Source of the DNA: Erythrobacter rubeus
Lineage (GTDB): Bacteria; Pseudomonadota; Alphaproteobacteria; Sphingomonadales; Sphingomonadaceae
Assembly: GCF_014705715.1 (NCBI RefSeq)
Contig: NZ_JACXLC010000001.1
Location: 478,457-542,456 of the forward strand
Length of the DNA: 64,000 nucleotides
Direction: 5' to 3'
Position 1 is the stretch's first letter; each line of letters begins with the position of its first letter. Position numbers and translations under genes: made by a program. Of the stretch, positions 35,955 through 44,457 are shown in pieces. The notes under the pieces are model-generated. The model did no database searches and was not told the DNA's origin. It saw only the letters and a list, made by a program, of their open reading frames with translations.

Positions 35955-36886
35955 GCAGCGGCACTCCAATCGAGAACCATTTTGAGACAGGCAGGGTCGT
36001 TGAAAGCCTGAGGATACGCTTCGCTTGCCGCGGAGGCAGGGCGGGCATCCGTGATGAGATTTGAGAGATCGAGCCTGCCTGTTTCGATCAGATCCAGCGT
36101 CTGGGTGAGATCGCGCGGTTGCCATTCGGCGGCGATGCGCAGGCGTGCTTCCTTCATGAAGGCGGCGGGGAAGGCGAAATTGACCCGCTCGGCGTAGAAG
36201 CCGGCGAGTGTGATCTCGCCGCCTTTAACCAGATGCGGGGTAGCAGCATCGACGATGCTCGCATCGCCGCTGGCATCGTAAATCGCGCTGTAATCGCGGC
36301 GTTCGTCCGCTTCGGGAGCGAGTACTTCATATCCCTGCGCCCCGGTTCTGCGGGCTTCGTTCGTTTCCCACACGGTCGGTGTTGGTGCACCAATCGCGGT
36401 TGTCAGGCGGGCGAGCAATCGGCCCAGCACACCGTGCCCGATGATGAGATCGGGCGGGGTTCCGCCGTTGATTGCATGAAGTGCGGTGGCAGCAAGCGCG
36501 CAGAGTACGCCCGATTGCCCGAGGCGTTCGGGCACAGGTAGTGCGCGGGCTGAGGGTACGACCACGCGGTTGGCCGTTCCGCCGAACAGCCCGCGTGCAT
36601 CGGTGTAGCAATTCGCGCCGGGGACAAAGACCCAGTCGCCGATCCGGCTCTGCGCATCGCAGCCTGCATCGATGATGCGGCCCAGCGATTCATATCCGGG
36701 GACAAGCGGGTAACCCATGCCGGGGAAATCAGGCATCCGGCCCGTCCACAGCAGTTTTTCAGTGCCGGAGCTGATACCGCTCCACGCGATATCGATCACG
36801 ACATCGCCCGGACCTGCTGGCGTCAACTCAAGCTCCCGAAGCGCAAGACGCTCGGGTCCTTCGAGTATGACTGCCAGTGAATTCAT
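35951..36886 (-). CDS. bchC: 3-hydroxyethyl bacteriochlorophyllide a dehydrogenase
   Basis: This 311-residue medium-chain dehydrogenase/reductase-like protein oxidises the C3 hydroxyethyl to the acetyl group of bacteriochlorophyllide a. Landmarks are [29 protein letters not shown] near the N-terminus (as [15 protein letters not shown] words), [16 protein letters not shown], and [16 protein letters not shown] for the nucleotide fold. It is the first gene of bchCXYZ-pufBALM. Two perfect PpsR operators lie 79-122 bp upstream. Confidence 0.95.
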   Translation of the reverse strand: MNSLAVILEGPERLALRELELTPAGPGDVVIDIAWSGISSGTEKLLWTGRMPDFPGMGYPLVPGYESLGRIIDAGCDAQSRIGDWVFVPGANCYTDARGLFGGTANRVVVPSARALPVPERLGQSGVLCALAATALHAINGGTPPDLIIGHGVLGRLLARLTTAIGAPTPTVWETNEARRTGAQGYEVLAPEADERRDYSAIYDASGDASIVDAATPHLVKGGEITLAGFYAERVNFAFPAAFMKEARLRIAAEWQPRDLTQTLDLIETGRLDLSNLITDARPASAASEAYPQAFNDPACLKMVLDWSAAA

Positions 36887-36964
36887 CCTCTGCGCTTCCC
36901 CCTCTGCATCTTTCCGGCCCCGAAAACGGCGACTCGGTCAGTGGCAAGAGATACTTTCTCCAAG

Positions 36965-36982
36965 TGTGTGGTACGCCTTACA
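36965..36982. promoter_or_regulatory. PpsR/CrtJ operator 1 upstream of bchC
   Basis: TGTGTGGTACGCCTTACA is a perfect TGT-N12-ACA site 79 bp upstream of the bchC ATG, eight bases from the second perfect site. This tandem spacing matches the cooperative CrtJ arrangement described for the Rhodobacter bchC promoter. Confidence 0.88.
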
Positions 36983-36990
36983 AGCATAGG

Positions 36991-37008
36991 TGTCAATTTG
37001 ATCAGACA
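36991..37008. promoter_or_regulatory. PpsR/CrtJ operator 2 upstream of bchC
   Basis: TGTCAATTTGATCAGACA is a perfect TGT-N12-ACA site. It ends 10 bp before the crtF stop codon triplet on the map and forms a tandem pair with the site at 36965-36982. Confidence 0.9.
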
Positions 37009-37017
37009 CCGAAGGCG

Positions 37018-38160
37018 TCAGGCATGAGCGACAATGCAGCTGGCGATCACCGGTTGTGCAGTGGGGACGACCCGAGTGCGCGAGAATCCAGCCTCGCGCA
37101 TCATTGTGGAGATCTCGTCAGGCGTGCGGGGACGGCCCGATCCCATCGCCCAAAGATAGAGGCCGAAAAACGCGTCTCCCATGGCTTCTGCACCGGGGAT
37201 AGCCGCCATCGGTTCGGCCAGTAAAAGTCTGCCCCCGGGGCGGAGACTGCCGCGGATGTTTCTGAGCAGCGCCATTGCCGGTTCATCGTCGTGATCGTGG
37301 AGGATCCGTACCAGCGAGACGATGTCGTACCCCTCGGGGATCGGATTCTCGAAGAAGTTGCCGGGATGGCAGGTGAGCCGGTCTGCGCCGACTGACTGCG
37401 CCAGCGGTTCGCGCGCGGCCTCGGCCACTTCGGGCAGATCGAACAGGCCAAGGCGCATTTGCGGGTAGGCGGCGCCGACACGGCGGATGAATTCCCCGTG
37501 CCCTCCGCCGACATCGAGCAGGCTGGCGTGTCCGGGAAAGCGAAACGCTCCGATGACCTCGTCTGCGACGAAGCGCTGCGACGCGGCCATCAACTGCGAG
37601 TATTCCTGCGTTTCCGCCCCTCGTTCGGCCGCGCCGTGCAGGGCTCCGGCGTAAGACCAATAGCGCGAGAGTGCCGTCGGCTCCTTGCGGTCGCGGCGAA
37701 GCAGGTCGATCGGATCGGCAAGATCGGCGTAGAGCAGGCGGTGGTGCCGGATCATCGCCTGGGTACCGGGGTCGGCCTGAAGCACCGCCCCTTGCTGGCC
37801 CAGCATCCATCCATCGGGGCCGGCCTCTTCTGCCAGATCGAGAGCGCGCGTAGCCCTCAGCAAGCGTAGGGCGGCCTCTTCGCTCAGGTCGATCTCGCCT
37901 GCGACCACGCTCGCGCTCACCGGACCTTTTGCCAGCAGGTCGAGCAAGCCGCTCTCTACCGCCGCGCGCAGGACCTGCGAATAGGAAAAGCCGACAAGGT
38001 GGTCGAACATCTGAGTGGCGCGGGTGCGGGCGACCGAGCGAATGAAGGGTATCCGTGCGGCCCAGTACTGAAACCGAGAGCTGGCAAAAACCGCGTTGCG
38101 GCGCGCGATCCAGCGGACCTTCCATGACGGTTTTTCGGTCATTTCCGAGTGATTTGACAT
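37018..38160 (-). CDS. crtF: Demethylspheroidene/hydroxyneurosporene O-methyltransferase
   Basis: This 380-residue SAM-dependent enzyme methylates the C1 hydroxyl of acyclic carotenoids in the spheroidene/spirilloxanthin pathway. It has a plant-type O-methyltransferase dimerisation domain (about 55-150) and a catalytic domain with SAM motif HASLLDVGGGHGEFIRRVGA. Further conserved words are VSLVRILHDHDDEPAMALL and GGRLLLAEPMAAI. A PpsR site abuts the ATG; a second in-frame ATG six codons in (MTEKPSW, 38142) is a possible start. Confidence 0.94.
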   Translation of the reverse strand: MSNHSEMTEKPSWKVRWIARRNAVFASSRFQYWAARIPFIRSVARTRATQMFDHLVGFSYSQVLRAAVESGLLDLLAKGPVSASVVAGEIDLSEEAALRLLRATRALDLAEEAGPDGWMLGQQGAVLQADPGTQAMIRHHRLLYADLADPIDLLRRDRKEPTALSRYWSYAGALHGAAERGAETQEYSQLMAASQRFVADEVIGAFRFPGHASLLDVGGGHGEFIRRVGAAYPQMRLGLFDLPEVAEAAREPLAQSVGADRLTCHPGNFFENPIPEGYDIVSLVRILHDHDDEPAMALLRNIRGSLRPGGRLLLAEPMAAIPGAEAMGDAFFGLYLWAMGSGRPRTPDEISTMMREAGFSRTRVVPTAQPVIASCIVAHA

Positions 38161-38166
38161 CTCATA

Positions 38167-38184
38167 TGTCCATTTGATTGGACA
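38167..38184. promoter_or_regulatory. PpsR/CrtJ operator between crtF and crtD
   Basis: TGTCCATTTGATTGGACA is a perfect TGT-N12-ACA palindrome (TGTCCA/TGGACA). It lies only 6 bp upstream of the crtF ATG and 80 bp upstream of the crtD GTG, so one operator could control both divergent genes. Confidence 0.88.
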
Positions 38185-38221
38185 GATGATAGAGTAAGGT
38201 CAATGATATTGTCCGCACAGC

Positions 38222-38238
38222 GCCGCGAGACTCGCGGC
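38222..38238. promoter_or_regulatory. 17-bp palindrome in crtD leader
   Basis: GCCGCGAG-A-CTCGCGGC is a perfect 8-bp inverted repeat around one base, 26 bp upstream of the crtD GTG. It is too tight for a stable RNA hairpin without opening some pairs. An operator or simple GC-rich coincidence are both possible. Confidence 0.4.
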
Positions 38239-38264
38239 AATAGCGCGCAGCTCAGGGGAGAGCG

Positions 38265-39836
38265 GTGAGAGACAGGATCGCGATTATCGGAGCCGGAATG
38301 GGCGGGCTTGCCAGCGCCGCCATGCTGGCTGCGCGCGGCCATGACGTCACCGTGATCGAGAAAGAGGAATGGGTCGGAGGCAAAGCCCGGACGGTCGAGG
38401 TTGATGGCAAGGCTATCGAGGCCGGTCCGACCGTGTTCACGATGCGCGATGTGTTCGACCAGATCTTCCACACCTGCGGCGCGCGGCTCGACGATTATAT
38501 CGACGTTCGCTGCGCAGAGGTGATCGCGCGTCACGCCTGGGCTGACGGCGGCACGCTCGATCTCTTTGCCGATCCCGTGCGCAGCGAAGAGGCGATCGGC
38601 GATTTCGCTGGAGTCGATGCCGCCGCCGGATACCGCGCATTCCGTCAGGAAGCGCGCCGCATTTACGAAGTGCTGGACGAGCCTTTCCTGCGCGGCGACA
38701 GTGCTTCGACCCCGCTTCCGATGATGTGGCGCATGGGCCTGCACCGTATTGGCGATGCAATGGCGATGCGGCCGTTCGACAATTTGTGGAAGGCGCTGGG
38801 CGAGCATTTCGCCGATCCGCGCCTGCAGCAGCTCTACGGGCGCTACGCAACCTATTGCGGGTCCGATCCGTTTCAGGCGCCCGCGACATTGATGCTGATC
38901 GCGCACACCGAGGCGCGCGGCGTCTGGTTGATCGACGGCGGGATCAGCGCGCTCGCGAATGCGCTGCGCCAACTTGCCGAGAGCAAGGGCGTTCGCTTCA
39001 TGGCCGGATCCCACGCGGCGCAGATCCTGATCGAGAGCCGCCGGGTGAGCGGTGTCAGGCTGACCAATGGCGACACGGTCCCGGCCGATATCGTGATTTC
39101 CAACGCCGATCCCGCGGCGCTGTCCGATGGCAAGTTCGGCGAGCACGCCGCACAGTCTGTCCGCGCGATGCCCAAGAGCAAGAGATCCTTGTCCGCCCTA
39201 GTGTGGTTCGCTCACGCCGAAACCAGCGGCTTCGATCTCAGCCACCACAACGTGTTTTTCTCGCCCGATTACGCCCGCGAGTTTGCCGATATCGCAGGCG
39301 GACGCCCGCCATCCGACCCCACCGTTTACCTGTGCGCACAGGATCGCAGCGCCAGCGAGCGCGCCGCCGGGAATCCGCGACCGAGCAGCCGCGAGCGTAT
39401 CCAGATCATCGTCAACGCCCCTGCCAATGGCGACACCCATCACTACTCAGCCGAGGAGATCGAGACATGCACACTCGCCATGAGGAGCAGCCTTCGACGA
39501 TGCGGGCTGGCGCTGGAGGAGCAGATGCCGCACCAGCTGGCGACACCGGAAACGTGGGAAGGGTTGTTCCCGGCCACCGGCGGCGCCCTTTATGGCAGAG
39601 CGTCGCACGGCTGGGCGGCTTCTTTCCAGCGGCAGGGGCCGAAGACGAGGATACCGGGACTTTACTGCGCGGGCGGGGCGACGCACCCAGCGGCCGGGGT
39701 CCCGATGGCTGCCTTGTCAGGACTGCTGGCAGCGCGAACGATCGAACGGGACCTCGCTTCGATGCGGCGGTTCCACCGGGCGGCTACACCTGGTGGTATA
39801 TCGATGCGATCAGCGAAGACGGGCAGCACGGGCTGA
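38265..39836 (+). CDS. crtD: Hydroxyneurosporene/methoxyneurosporene dehydrogenase (C3,4 desaturase)
   Basis: This 523-residue flavin-dependent desaturase introduces the 3,4 double bond in hydroxylated acyclic carotenoids. It begins at a GTG with AGGGGAG upstream: FAD motif IAIIGAGMGGLASAAMLAAR, then GGKARTVEVDGKAIEAGPTV. The C-terminal GLYCAGGATHPAAGVPMAAL is typical of the CrtI/CrtD family. The usual family end falls near TIERDLASM; the frame continues about 23 codons further and overlaps the region encoding the conserved N-terminus of CrtC. Confidence 0.94.
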   Translation: MRDRIAIIGAGMGGLASAAMLAARGHDVTVIEKEEWVGGKARTVEVDGKAIEAGPTVFTMRDVFDQIFHTCGARLDDYIDVRCAEVIARHAWADGGTLDLFADPVRSEEAIGDFAGVDAAAGYRAFRQEARRIYEVLDEPFLRGDSASTPLPMMWRMGLHRIGDAMAMRPFDNLWKALGEHFADPRLQQLYGRYATYCGSDPFQAPATLMLIAHTEARGVWLIDGGISALANALRQLAESKGVRFMAGSHAAQILIESRRVSGVRLTNGDTVPADIVISNADPAALSDGKFGEHAAQSVRAMPKSKRSLSALVWFAHAETSGFDLSHHNVFFSPDYAREFADIAGGRPPSDPTVYLCAQDRSASERAAGNPRPSSRERIQIIVNAPANGDTHHYSAEEIETCTLAMRSSLRRCGLALEEQMPHQLATPETWEGLFPATGGALYGRASHGWAASFQRQGPKTRIPGLYCAGGATHPAAGVPMAALSGLLAARTIERDLASMRRFHRAATPGGISMRSAKTGSTG

Positions 39837-40675
39837 CGATCATTGCCTTTCTGGGCAGCGTCTTTTCCCCCTATTACAAGAAGAGCGGCCGCGGCGATCC
39901 GCTCGATCACTGCTCGCTGAACGTCGCACTTTATGGGCCGAGCGCGCGCTGGGCCATGACAGAGCGACCGGCGGGCAGCGTTTCGCACGATGTCACCAAC
40001 CTCCAGATCGGCCCCAGCCACGTCGAATGGAAAGGCGATGCGCTGGAAATCACGATCGAAGAGCGCGACAAGCGGCTGTTCAATCCGCTGCGCCGCAAAG
40101 TGCGCGGCAAGGTGCGGGTCATTCCCGAGGCGCTCAATCCGGCAAGCTTCGCACTCGATGCGCGCGAGAATCATATCTGGCACTGTATGGCCCCGCGCGC
40201 GCGGATCGAGGTCGCGATGGACGAGCCGCGCGTCCGCTGGAGCGGATCGGGCTATTTCGATCACAATCGCGGGTCGGAACCGCTCGAAGACGGCTTTCGC
40301 ACCTGGCACTGGTCGCGCGCGCATATGAAGAGCGGCGCGGTGGTCTGCTATGAAGGGGAACGCGGCGATGGTTCGGTTTTTGCCAGCGCCATTCGCTTCG
40401 GCGCGGACGGCATTCCCGACGAAACCGATTTGCCGCCGTCTGCTGATCTTCCAAGCAGCAAATGGGGCATTGCGCGCCGCACGCGGTCCGAAATCGGCTT
40501 TGCCGAGGTAAGCCGGACATGGGAGGATACGCCGTTCTATGCGCGTTCGGAGCTCGCCTCCAAGCTCTACGGCGAAGACGTCGTATCGGTGCAGGAAAGC
40601 CTCGACATGCGGCGCTTCGCATCGCCGCTGGTGCAGTTCATGCTGCCATACCGGATGCCGCGTCAGAAACGATGA
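39554..40675 (+). CDS. crtC: Acyclic carotenoid 1,2-hydratase (hydroxyneurosporene synthase)
   Basis: The conserved CrtC sequence begins at about 39750 (GPRFDAAVPPGGYTWWYIDA) and runs to IPYR-type end words LPYRMPRQKR. Core words are VFSPYYKKSGRGDPLDHCSL, RPAGSVSHDVTNLQIGPSHV and GYFDHNRGSEPLEDGFRTWH. It hydrates neurosporene or lycopene ends. The start is unclear. The nearest canonical in-frame start is the GTG at 39554, about 280 bp inside crtD. Between it and the conserved core there are only CTG codons (for example 39665) and an ACG at 39746 directly before GPRFD. The true protein is probably about 310 residues. Confidence 0.85.
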   Translation: MGRVVPGHRRRPLWQSVARLGGFFPAAGAEDEDTGTLLRGRGDAPSGRGPDGCLVRTAGSANDRTGPRFDAAVPPGGYTWWYIDAISEDGQHGLTIIAFLGSVFSPYYKKSGRGDPLDHCSLNVALYGPSARWAMTERPAGSVSHDVTNLQIGPSHVEWKGDALEITIEERDKRLFNPLRRKVRGKVRVIPEALNPASFALDARENHIWHCMAPRARIEVAMDEPRVRWSGSGYFDHNRGSEPLEDGFRTWHWSRAHMKSGAVVCYEGERGDGSVFASAIRFGADGIPDETDLPPSADLPSSKWGIARRTRSEIGFAEVSRTWEDTPFYARSELASKLYGEDVVSVQESLDMRRFASPLVQFMLPYRMPRQKR

Positions 40676-40678
40676 ACT

Positions 40679-40846
40679 CTATTCCTTTGACGCGTCGTCA
40701 CCGCCGTCGGCTTTGGCCTCGGCCTCGGCCTTTTCCTTGCGGATCTGCTTGAGGTCGCGGTCCATCTTCCACCATTGCCAAGCGCCGAAACTGATCGCGA
40801 TCCCGTAGAAGAAAACGATCTCGATCCAGCCGAAATTGCCATCCAT
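40679..40846 (-). CDS. Small single-pass membrane protein, photosynthesis cluster
   Basis: This 55-residue protein has an N-terminal membrane helix (IEIVFFYGIAISFGAWQWW) and a highly charged, Lys/Glu/Ala-rich helical tail. It starts 14 bp after the bchO stop and is the last gene of the bchI-D-O operon, ending three bases from the convergent crtC stop. No function is recognised. Its size and topology recall small accessory subunits of membrane complexes, but that is only an analogy. Confidence 0.75.
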   Translation of the reverse strand: MDGNFGWIEIVFFYGIAISFGAWQWWKMDRDLKQIRKEKAEAEAKADGGDDASKE

Positions 40847-40860
40847 GCGCGCGGTCCTCG

Positions 40861-41757
40861 TTAGCCGGCGCTTGCCATAGCATGGGCCGCGAGGAAGGGG
40901 GAGATGCGCTCCAGAACCTGCTCCGGTGCTTCTTCGTGCGCAAGGTGGCCAAGACCCTCGATCACCTCCAGCGTTGCTTCGCCCAGCCACCCCTGCGCCT
41001 CCCGCGCCCAGTCGAGCGGGATCGCCGCATCCCTGTCCGAATGCACCATGAGCACGGAATTATCGACCGATTGCATCCGGGTGCGCAGGGTCGGCAAATC
41101 CCAATTGGCCATCATTGCCAGCGCGCCTTTCGTGTGGCGCGAATTGGAAAGCAGCGCTTCATAGCAGGCGATGCCCTCTGCGCTGATCGACGAATTGGTC
41201 GCGCGCTTGATGAAGCGGTCGGTGTCGCCGGAAAGCGCCGCCGCCCCGGAAAAGAGCCGCGGGACGAGCGGGTTGACGAACAGCAGCTTGGCGACCGCCG
41301 GGAACAGCTGTGCCGCTAGCCCCGGAAACGGGCGCAGCGCAGAATTCAGCCCGACAATCGGCCCGGCATAAGCGTGATCGAGCGCCAGCTGGAGCGCCAG
41401 TGCGGCGCCAGCAGAATGGCCGATGATCGCCGATGGCACGGCGTCGATCGTGCGAAGCAGCCGGGTAAGGGCGCTGGCCATTCGTGGGAGTGACATGTCC
41501 TCGGGCGGATGTCCGCTCGTGAAAGCGTGGCGCGGCAGATCGGGCGCGATCACGTGATGCGTGTCGGCCAGCAGCGGCATCAACGGCCCCCAGGAATGCA
41601 CCGAGGCGCCTGTTCCGTGCAGCAGCAACAGGACCGGTTTATCGGGAGAGCCCATGCGCTGAAGGTGCCAGCGCGTGCGCCCCACCGGCACGAACGCGCT
41701 CGTGCTGCGGTTGGGCCAGATCGTGCCTTCGCGGTCCCAGGCGAGCGCGCGGCTCAT
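40861..41757 (-). CDS. bchO: Alpha/beta-fold hydrolase BchO
   Basis: This 298-residue alpha/beta hydrolase has an oxyanion-hole word LLLLHGTGASVHSWGPLMPL, a nucleophile elbow GHSAGAAL, a later Asp (MVHSDRDAAIPLD) and a His (GLGHLAHEEAPEQ). Its position after bchID identifies it as BchO, linked to Mg chelatase in purple bacteria, with an unproven biochemical role. The ATG overlaps the bchD stop; the longer frame into bchD is rejected. Confidence 0.94.
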   Translation of the reverse strand: MSRALAWDREGTIWPNRSTSAFVPVGRTRWHLQRMGSPDKPVLLLLHGTGASVHSWGPLMPLLADTHHVIAPDLPRHAFTSGHPPEDMSLPRMASALTRLLRTIDAVPSAIIGHSAGAALALQLALDHAYAGPIVGLNSALRPFPGLAAQLFPAVAKLLFVNPLVPRLFSGAAALSGDTDRFIKRATNSSISAEGIACYEALLSNSRHTKGALAMMANWDLPTLRTRMQSVDNSVLMVHSDRDAAIPLDWAREAQGWLGEATLEVIEGLGHLAHEEAPEQVLERISPFLAAHAMASAG

Positions 41758-43457
41758 GCCGCGGCGTGCGCAGGCTGCATTGCGGAAATCGCGCTGTGGA
41801 GCGATTTCGCATCGGCCCGGGGCAAAGCGAGGAAACGGGCCTGCATCACATCCGCGAGGGCAGGCGCATCGGATCCAGGCCGGGCGGAGATATCGACCAC
41901 CAGTGCATCGATCCCCTCGCGCGCGATCGCCCTGGCGGCGGCTTCCGCATCTTCCCTGGCCTGCTTTCGTCCCGGCGATCCGTCGGCGGCGATGTTGCCG
42001 CGTCCGTCGGTGAGTATGACGAGGCTCGCGCTGCGCCCACGGGCGATTACGCTCTGGGCGGTTTCGCGCGCGGCGTTGAGCCCAATCGCGAGCGGCGTGC
42101 CTCCGCCACCTGGCAATTCCGCCAGCGCCCGGCGCGCCCGCGTCAGCGAGCGGGTGGGCGGGAGCAGAAGTTCGGCGCTGTCCCCGCGAAACGCGATCAG
42201 GGCCACTTCGCTTCTGGTGACGTAGGCCTGCGCGAGCATCAGCTCGACCGCGCCCTTTGCCTCGGCAAGGCGAGCGGCGGCAGCCGAGCCGGAGGCATCG
42301 ACGGCGAAGATCGTGACGCGGGCGGCCTTTTCCTCGAACCGGCGGACCCGCAAATCGTCTTTCCGTGTGAGGATCGCGCCGACACTTGCATCCGGCTGCT
42401 CTCGGCGGCGAACTTCCTGCCACGGCACTGCAGCGCGCAGTGTGTCGATGAGAGCAAGGCGCGCTCCGCCGCGCGGCATGCCGGGACGCGCGCTCAGCGG
42501 CTTTCCGCGGATGCCCGATTTGCGCCGCTGTCCCGATCCGCTTCCCGAAGTCTGGCGCGGTGCCTGCCCCTTCGCCAGCTGAGCCAGCAGGTCTGCCGGG
42601 ATCGCCGCCGAAGCGGCTTCGACCAGCATTTCATCGAGCGGCTGATCGGGGCGCTTCGTGTCGGTATCCCGCTGCTCATCTCCGCGATCCTGCGGCGGCT
42701 CGGGCGGTTGGCTTTCCTGCTGAGGCTCATCCAGTGGCGGCAGCTGGGTTGCTCGCGGCGCCAGCACCAGCCGGGCCGCAGCAGTAAGGTCGGCGTCAGA
42801 GGCTCGAGTCCTTCCCGAAAGAGCTGCATGGGCCCGCGCGGCCTGCCCGGCCGACATAAGCGGGCGCAGCGAGGGAACGCCCAGCACAGCAGCGGTCGCG
42901 GCCAAAGCTTCGAGCGCTTTGTCCTCGAGTGGTTGGACGGCATCGAGGTCAGGCGCGTGCGAGGCTTCCAGATCATCGGTGGTGGAAGCGCGCGAATGCG
43001 TCAGGTCGCAGTGGAACGCGCATCTTTCCATCAGGCTGACGGGCGGTGTGTCTTCGCGCTCTGCCCCATCGTCGAGGAGCACCAGCGCAAGGTCTCCGCG
43101 ATCGAGCGCCTGGGCGAGCCGGCCTGCGATCGCATCGCCAATTCGCTCTGCCATCGGCACGATCAGCAAGCCGCCTTTCGCTTCTTCCAGCAGTCCGGAT
43201 TGCTCGACCGGGCGACCTGCTGAAAGGCTTGCGGCGAGATCGATCCCGCCGAGCAGGCGCTCATCGTCGATATGGCCGGGAAGCTTGCGCGTCTTCGCAC
43301 GGTCGCCGAGCGCCGCGATCAGCGCGTCGCGCGCCGGGCTCGATCCGCGCAGCACTATCCCGCTGAACGATGCGGGCGCGATGAGGAGCAATTGCGCCGC
43401 GAGGGCGGCATCGTGGATGGGATCGGGCGCGGTCCCCAAAGACCCGCCCCCGGTCAT
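41754..43457 (-). CDS. bchD: Magnesium chelatase subunit D
   Basis: This 567-residue subunit has an N-terminal AAA+-like domain without a canonical Walker A. A Gln/Pro/acidic linker follows (about 245-285). The C-terminal von Willebrand A domain (about 370-567) has the MIDAS-type start FAVDASGSAAAARLAEAKGA and ending LVVDISARPGSDA. It forms the ring complex with BchI that drives Mg insertion by BchH. It has ATGA overlaps with bchI and bchO. Confidence 0.95.
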   Translation of the reverse strand: MTGGGSLGTAPDPIHDAALAAQLLLIAPASFSGIVLRGSSPARDALIAALGDRAKTRKLPGHIDDERLLGGIDLAASLSAGRPVEQSGLLEEAKGGLLIVPMAERIGDAIAGRLAQALDRGDLALVLLDDGAEREDTPPVSLMERCAFHCDLTHSRASTTDDLEASHAPDLDAVQPLEDKALEALAATAAVLGVPSLRPLMSAGQAARAHAALSGRTRASDADLTAAARLVLAPRATQLPPLDEPQQESQPPEPPQDRGDEQRDTDTKRPDQPLDEMLVEAASAAIPADLLAQLAKGQAPRQTSGSGSGQRRKSGIRGKPLSARPGMPRGGARLALIDTLRAAVPWQEVRRREQPDASVGAILTRKDDLRVRRFEEKAARVTIFAVDASGSAAAARLAEAKGAVELMLAQAYVTRSEVALIAFRGDSAELLLPPTRSLTRARRALAELPGGGGTPLAIGLNAARETAQSVIARGRSASLVILTDGRGNIAADGSPGRKQAREDAEAAARAIAREGIDALVVDISARPGSDAPALADVMQARFLALPRADAKSLHSAISAMQPAHAAA

Positions 43458-44455
43458 CCGAACAATTCATCGATGGCGCGGGTAATCCGCACGGTCGATC
43501 CGGTTTCGTCGAGCACGTCGCGCCGCAGCCTGTGCCGGAGCGCCGATGGCGCAACCGCGATCAGGTGTTCGCGCTTTACCGAGCGGGCGCCCTTTAGCGC
43601 AGCCAGCGCGCGCGCCGCCCGCATCAGGGTAAGCTCGCCGCGCAGGCCGTCTGCGCCGACCGCCATGCACAATTGCGCAGCATCTCTAAGCACATCTTCG
43701 CCCGGCTCCAGCTTGGCAAGCTTCGCCTTGCCGCGCGCGATCTGTTTGAGGATCTTGTCGTCCTGTTCCGCCCATTCCTTGGCGAAGGCATCGGGATCGC
43801 GTTCGTTCGCGGCGACCAGCCGCATGATCTCCACCCGCGTTTCAATGTCCTCAGGCGTGCGCACTTCGACCGAAAGGCCAAAGCGGTCGAGCAGCTGCGG
43901 GCGCAGTTCGCCCTCTTCGGGATTGCCGCTGCCGATCAGCACGAACTTCGCGCGGTGGCGAACCGAAAGCCCTTCGCGCTCAACCACGTTCTCACCCGAA
44001 GCCGCGACATCGAGCAACAGATCGACCAGATGATCTTCGAGCAGGTTGATTTCATCGATGTAGAGAAACCCGCGATGCGCTTTCGCCAGAAGGCCCGGCT
44101 CGAACGCCTTCTCACCCGCTCTCAAGGCGCGCTCCAGATCGAGCGAGCCGATCACACGGTCCTCAGTCGCGCCAAGCGGAAGGTCGACGAAAGGCACGTC
44201 CCGCTTGCGCACTCGGCCCGACGTGCACGGATCGGGGCAGGTGCCGCGCTCTTCCCCGGTGCAGCCATAGCGGCAATCCTCGATCGCCGAGATCGGGGGA
44301 AGCAGTCCGGCGAGCGCGCGCGCCGCGGTCGATTTGCCGGTGCCACGATCACCGAAGACCATGACGCCGCCAACACTGGGATCGACCGCCGCGATGAGCA
44401 GCGCCTGCTTCATCTCGTCCTGTCCGACGATTGCAGAGAAAGGAAACCTAGCCAT
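43454..44455 (-). CDS. bchI: Magnesium chelatase ATPase subunit I
   Basis: This 333-residue AAA+ ATPase has Walker A GDRGTGKST at residues 35-43 and Walker B FLYIDEINLLEDHLVDLLLD. The words FVLIGSGNPEEGELRPQLLDR and EVRTPEDIETRVEIM are also typical. It is the first gene of bchI-D-O-orf. Its start codon lies two bases from a 268-bp inverted-repeat element that supplies the whole 5' leader. The ribosome site visible there (AGGCT) is weak. Confidence 0.97.
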   Translation of the reverse strand: MARFPFSAIVGQDEMKQALLIAAVDPSVGGVMVFGDRGTGKSTAARALAGLLPPISAIEDCRYGCTGEERGTCPDPCTSGRVRKRDVPFVDLPLGATEDRVIGSLDLERALRAGEKAFEPGLLAKAHRGFLYIDEINLLEDHLVDLLLDVAASGENVVEREGLSVRHRAKFVLIGSGNPEEGELRPQLLDRFGLSVEVRTPEDIETRVEIMRLVAANERDPDAFAKEWAEQDDKILKQIARGKAKLAKLEPGEDVLRDAAQLCMAVGADGLRGELTLMRAARALAALKGARSVKREHLIAVAPSALRHRLRRDVLDETGSTVRITRAIDELFG

Positions 44456-44457
44456 TT

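Noticed and set aside
38726-39553. The long plus-strand frame upstream of and continuous with crtC
   Set aside because: It overlaps crtD in another frame. Its Arg-rich low-complexity translation has no family resemblance before the CrtC core at about 39750.
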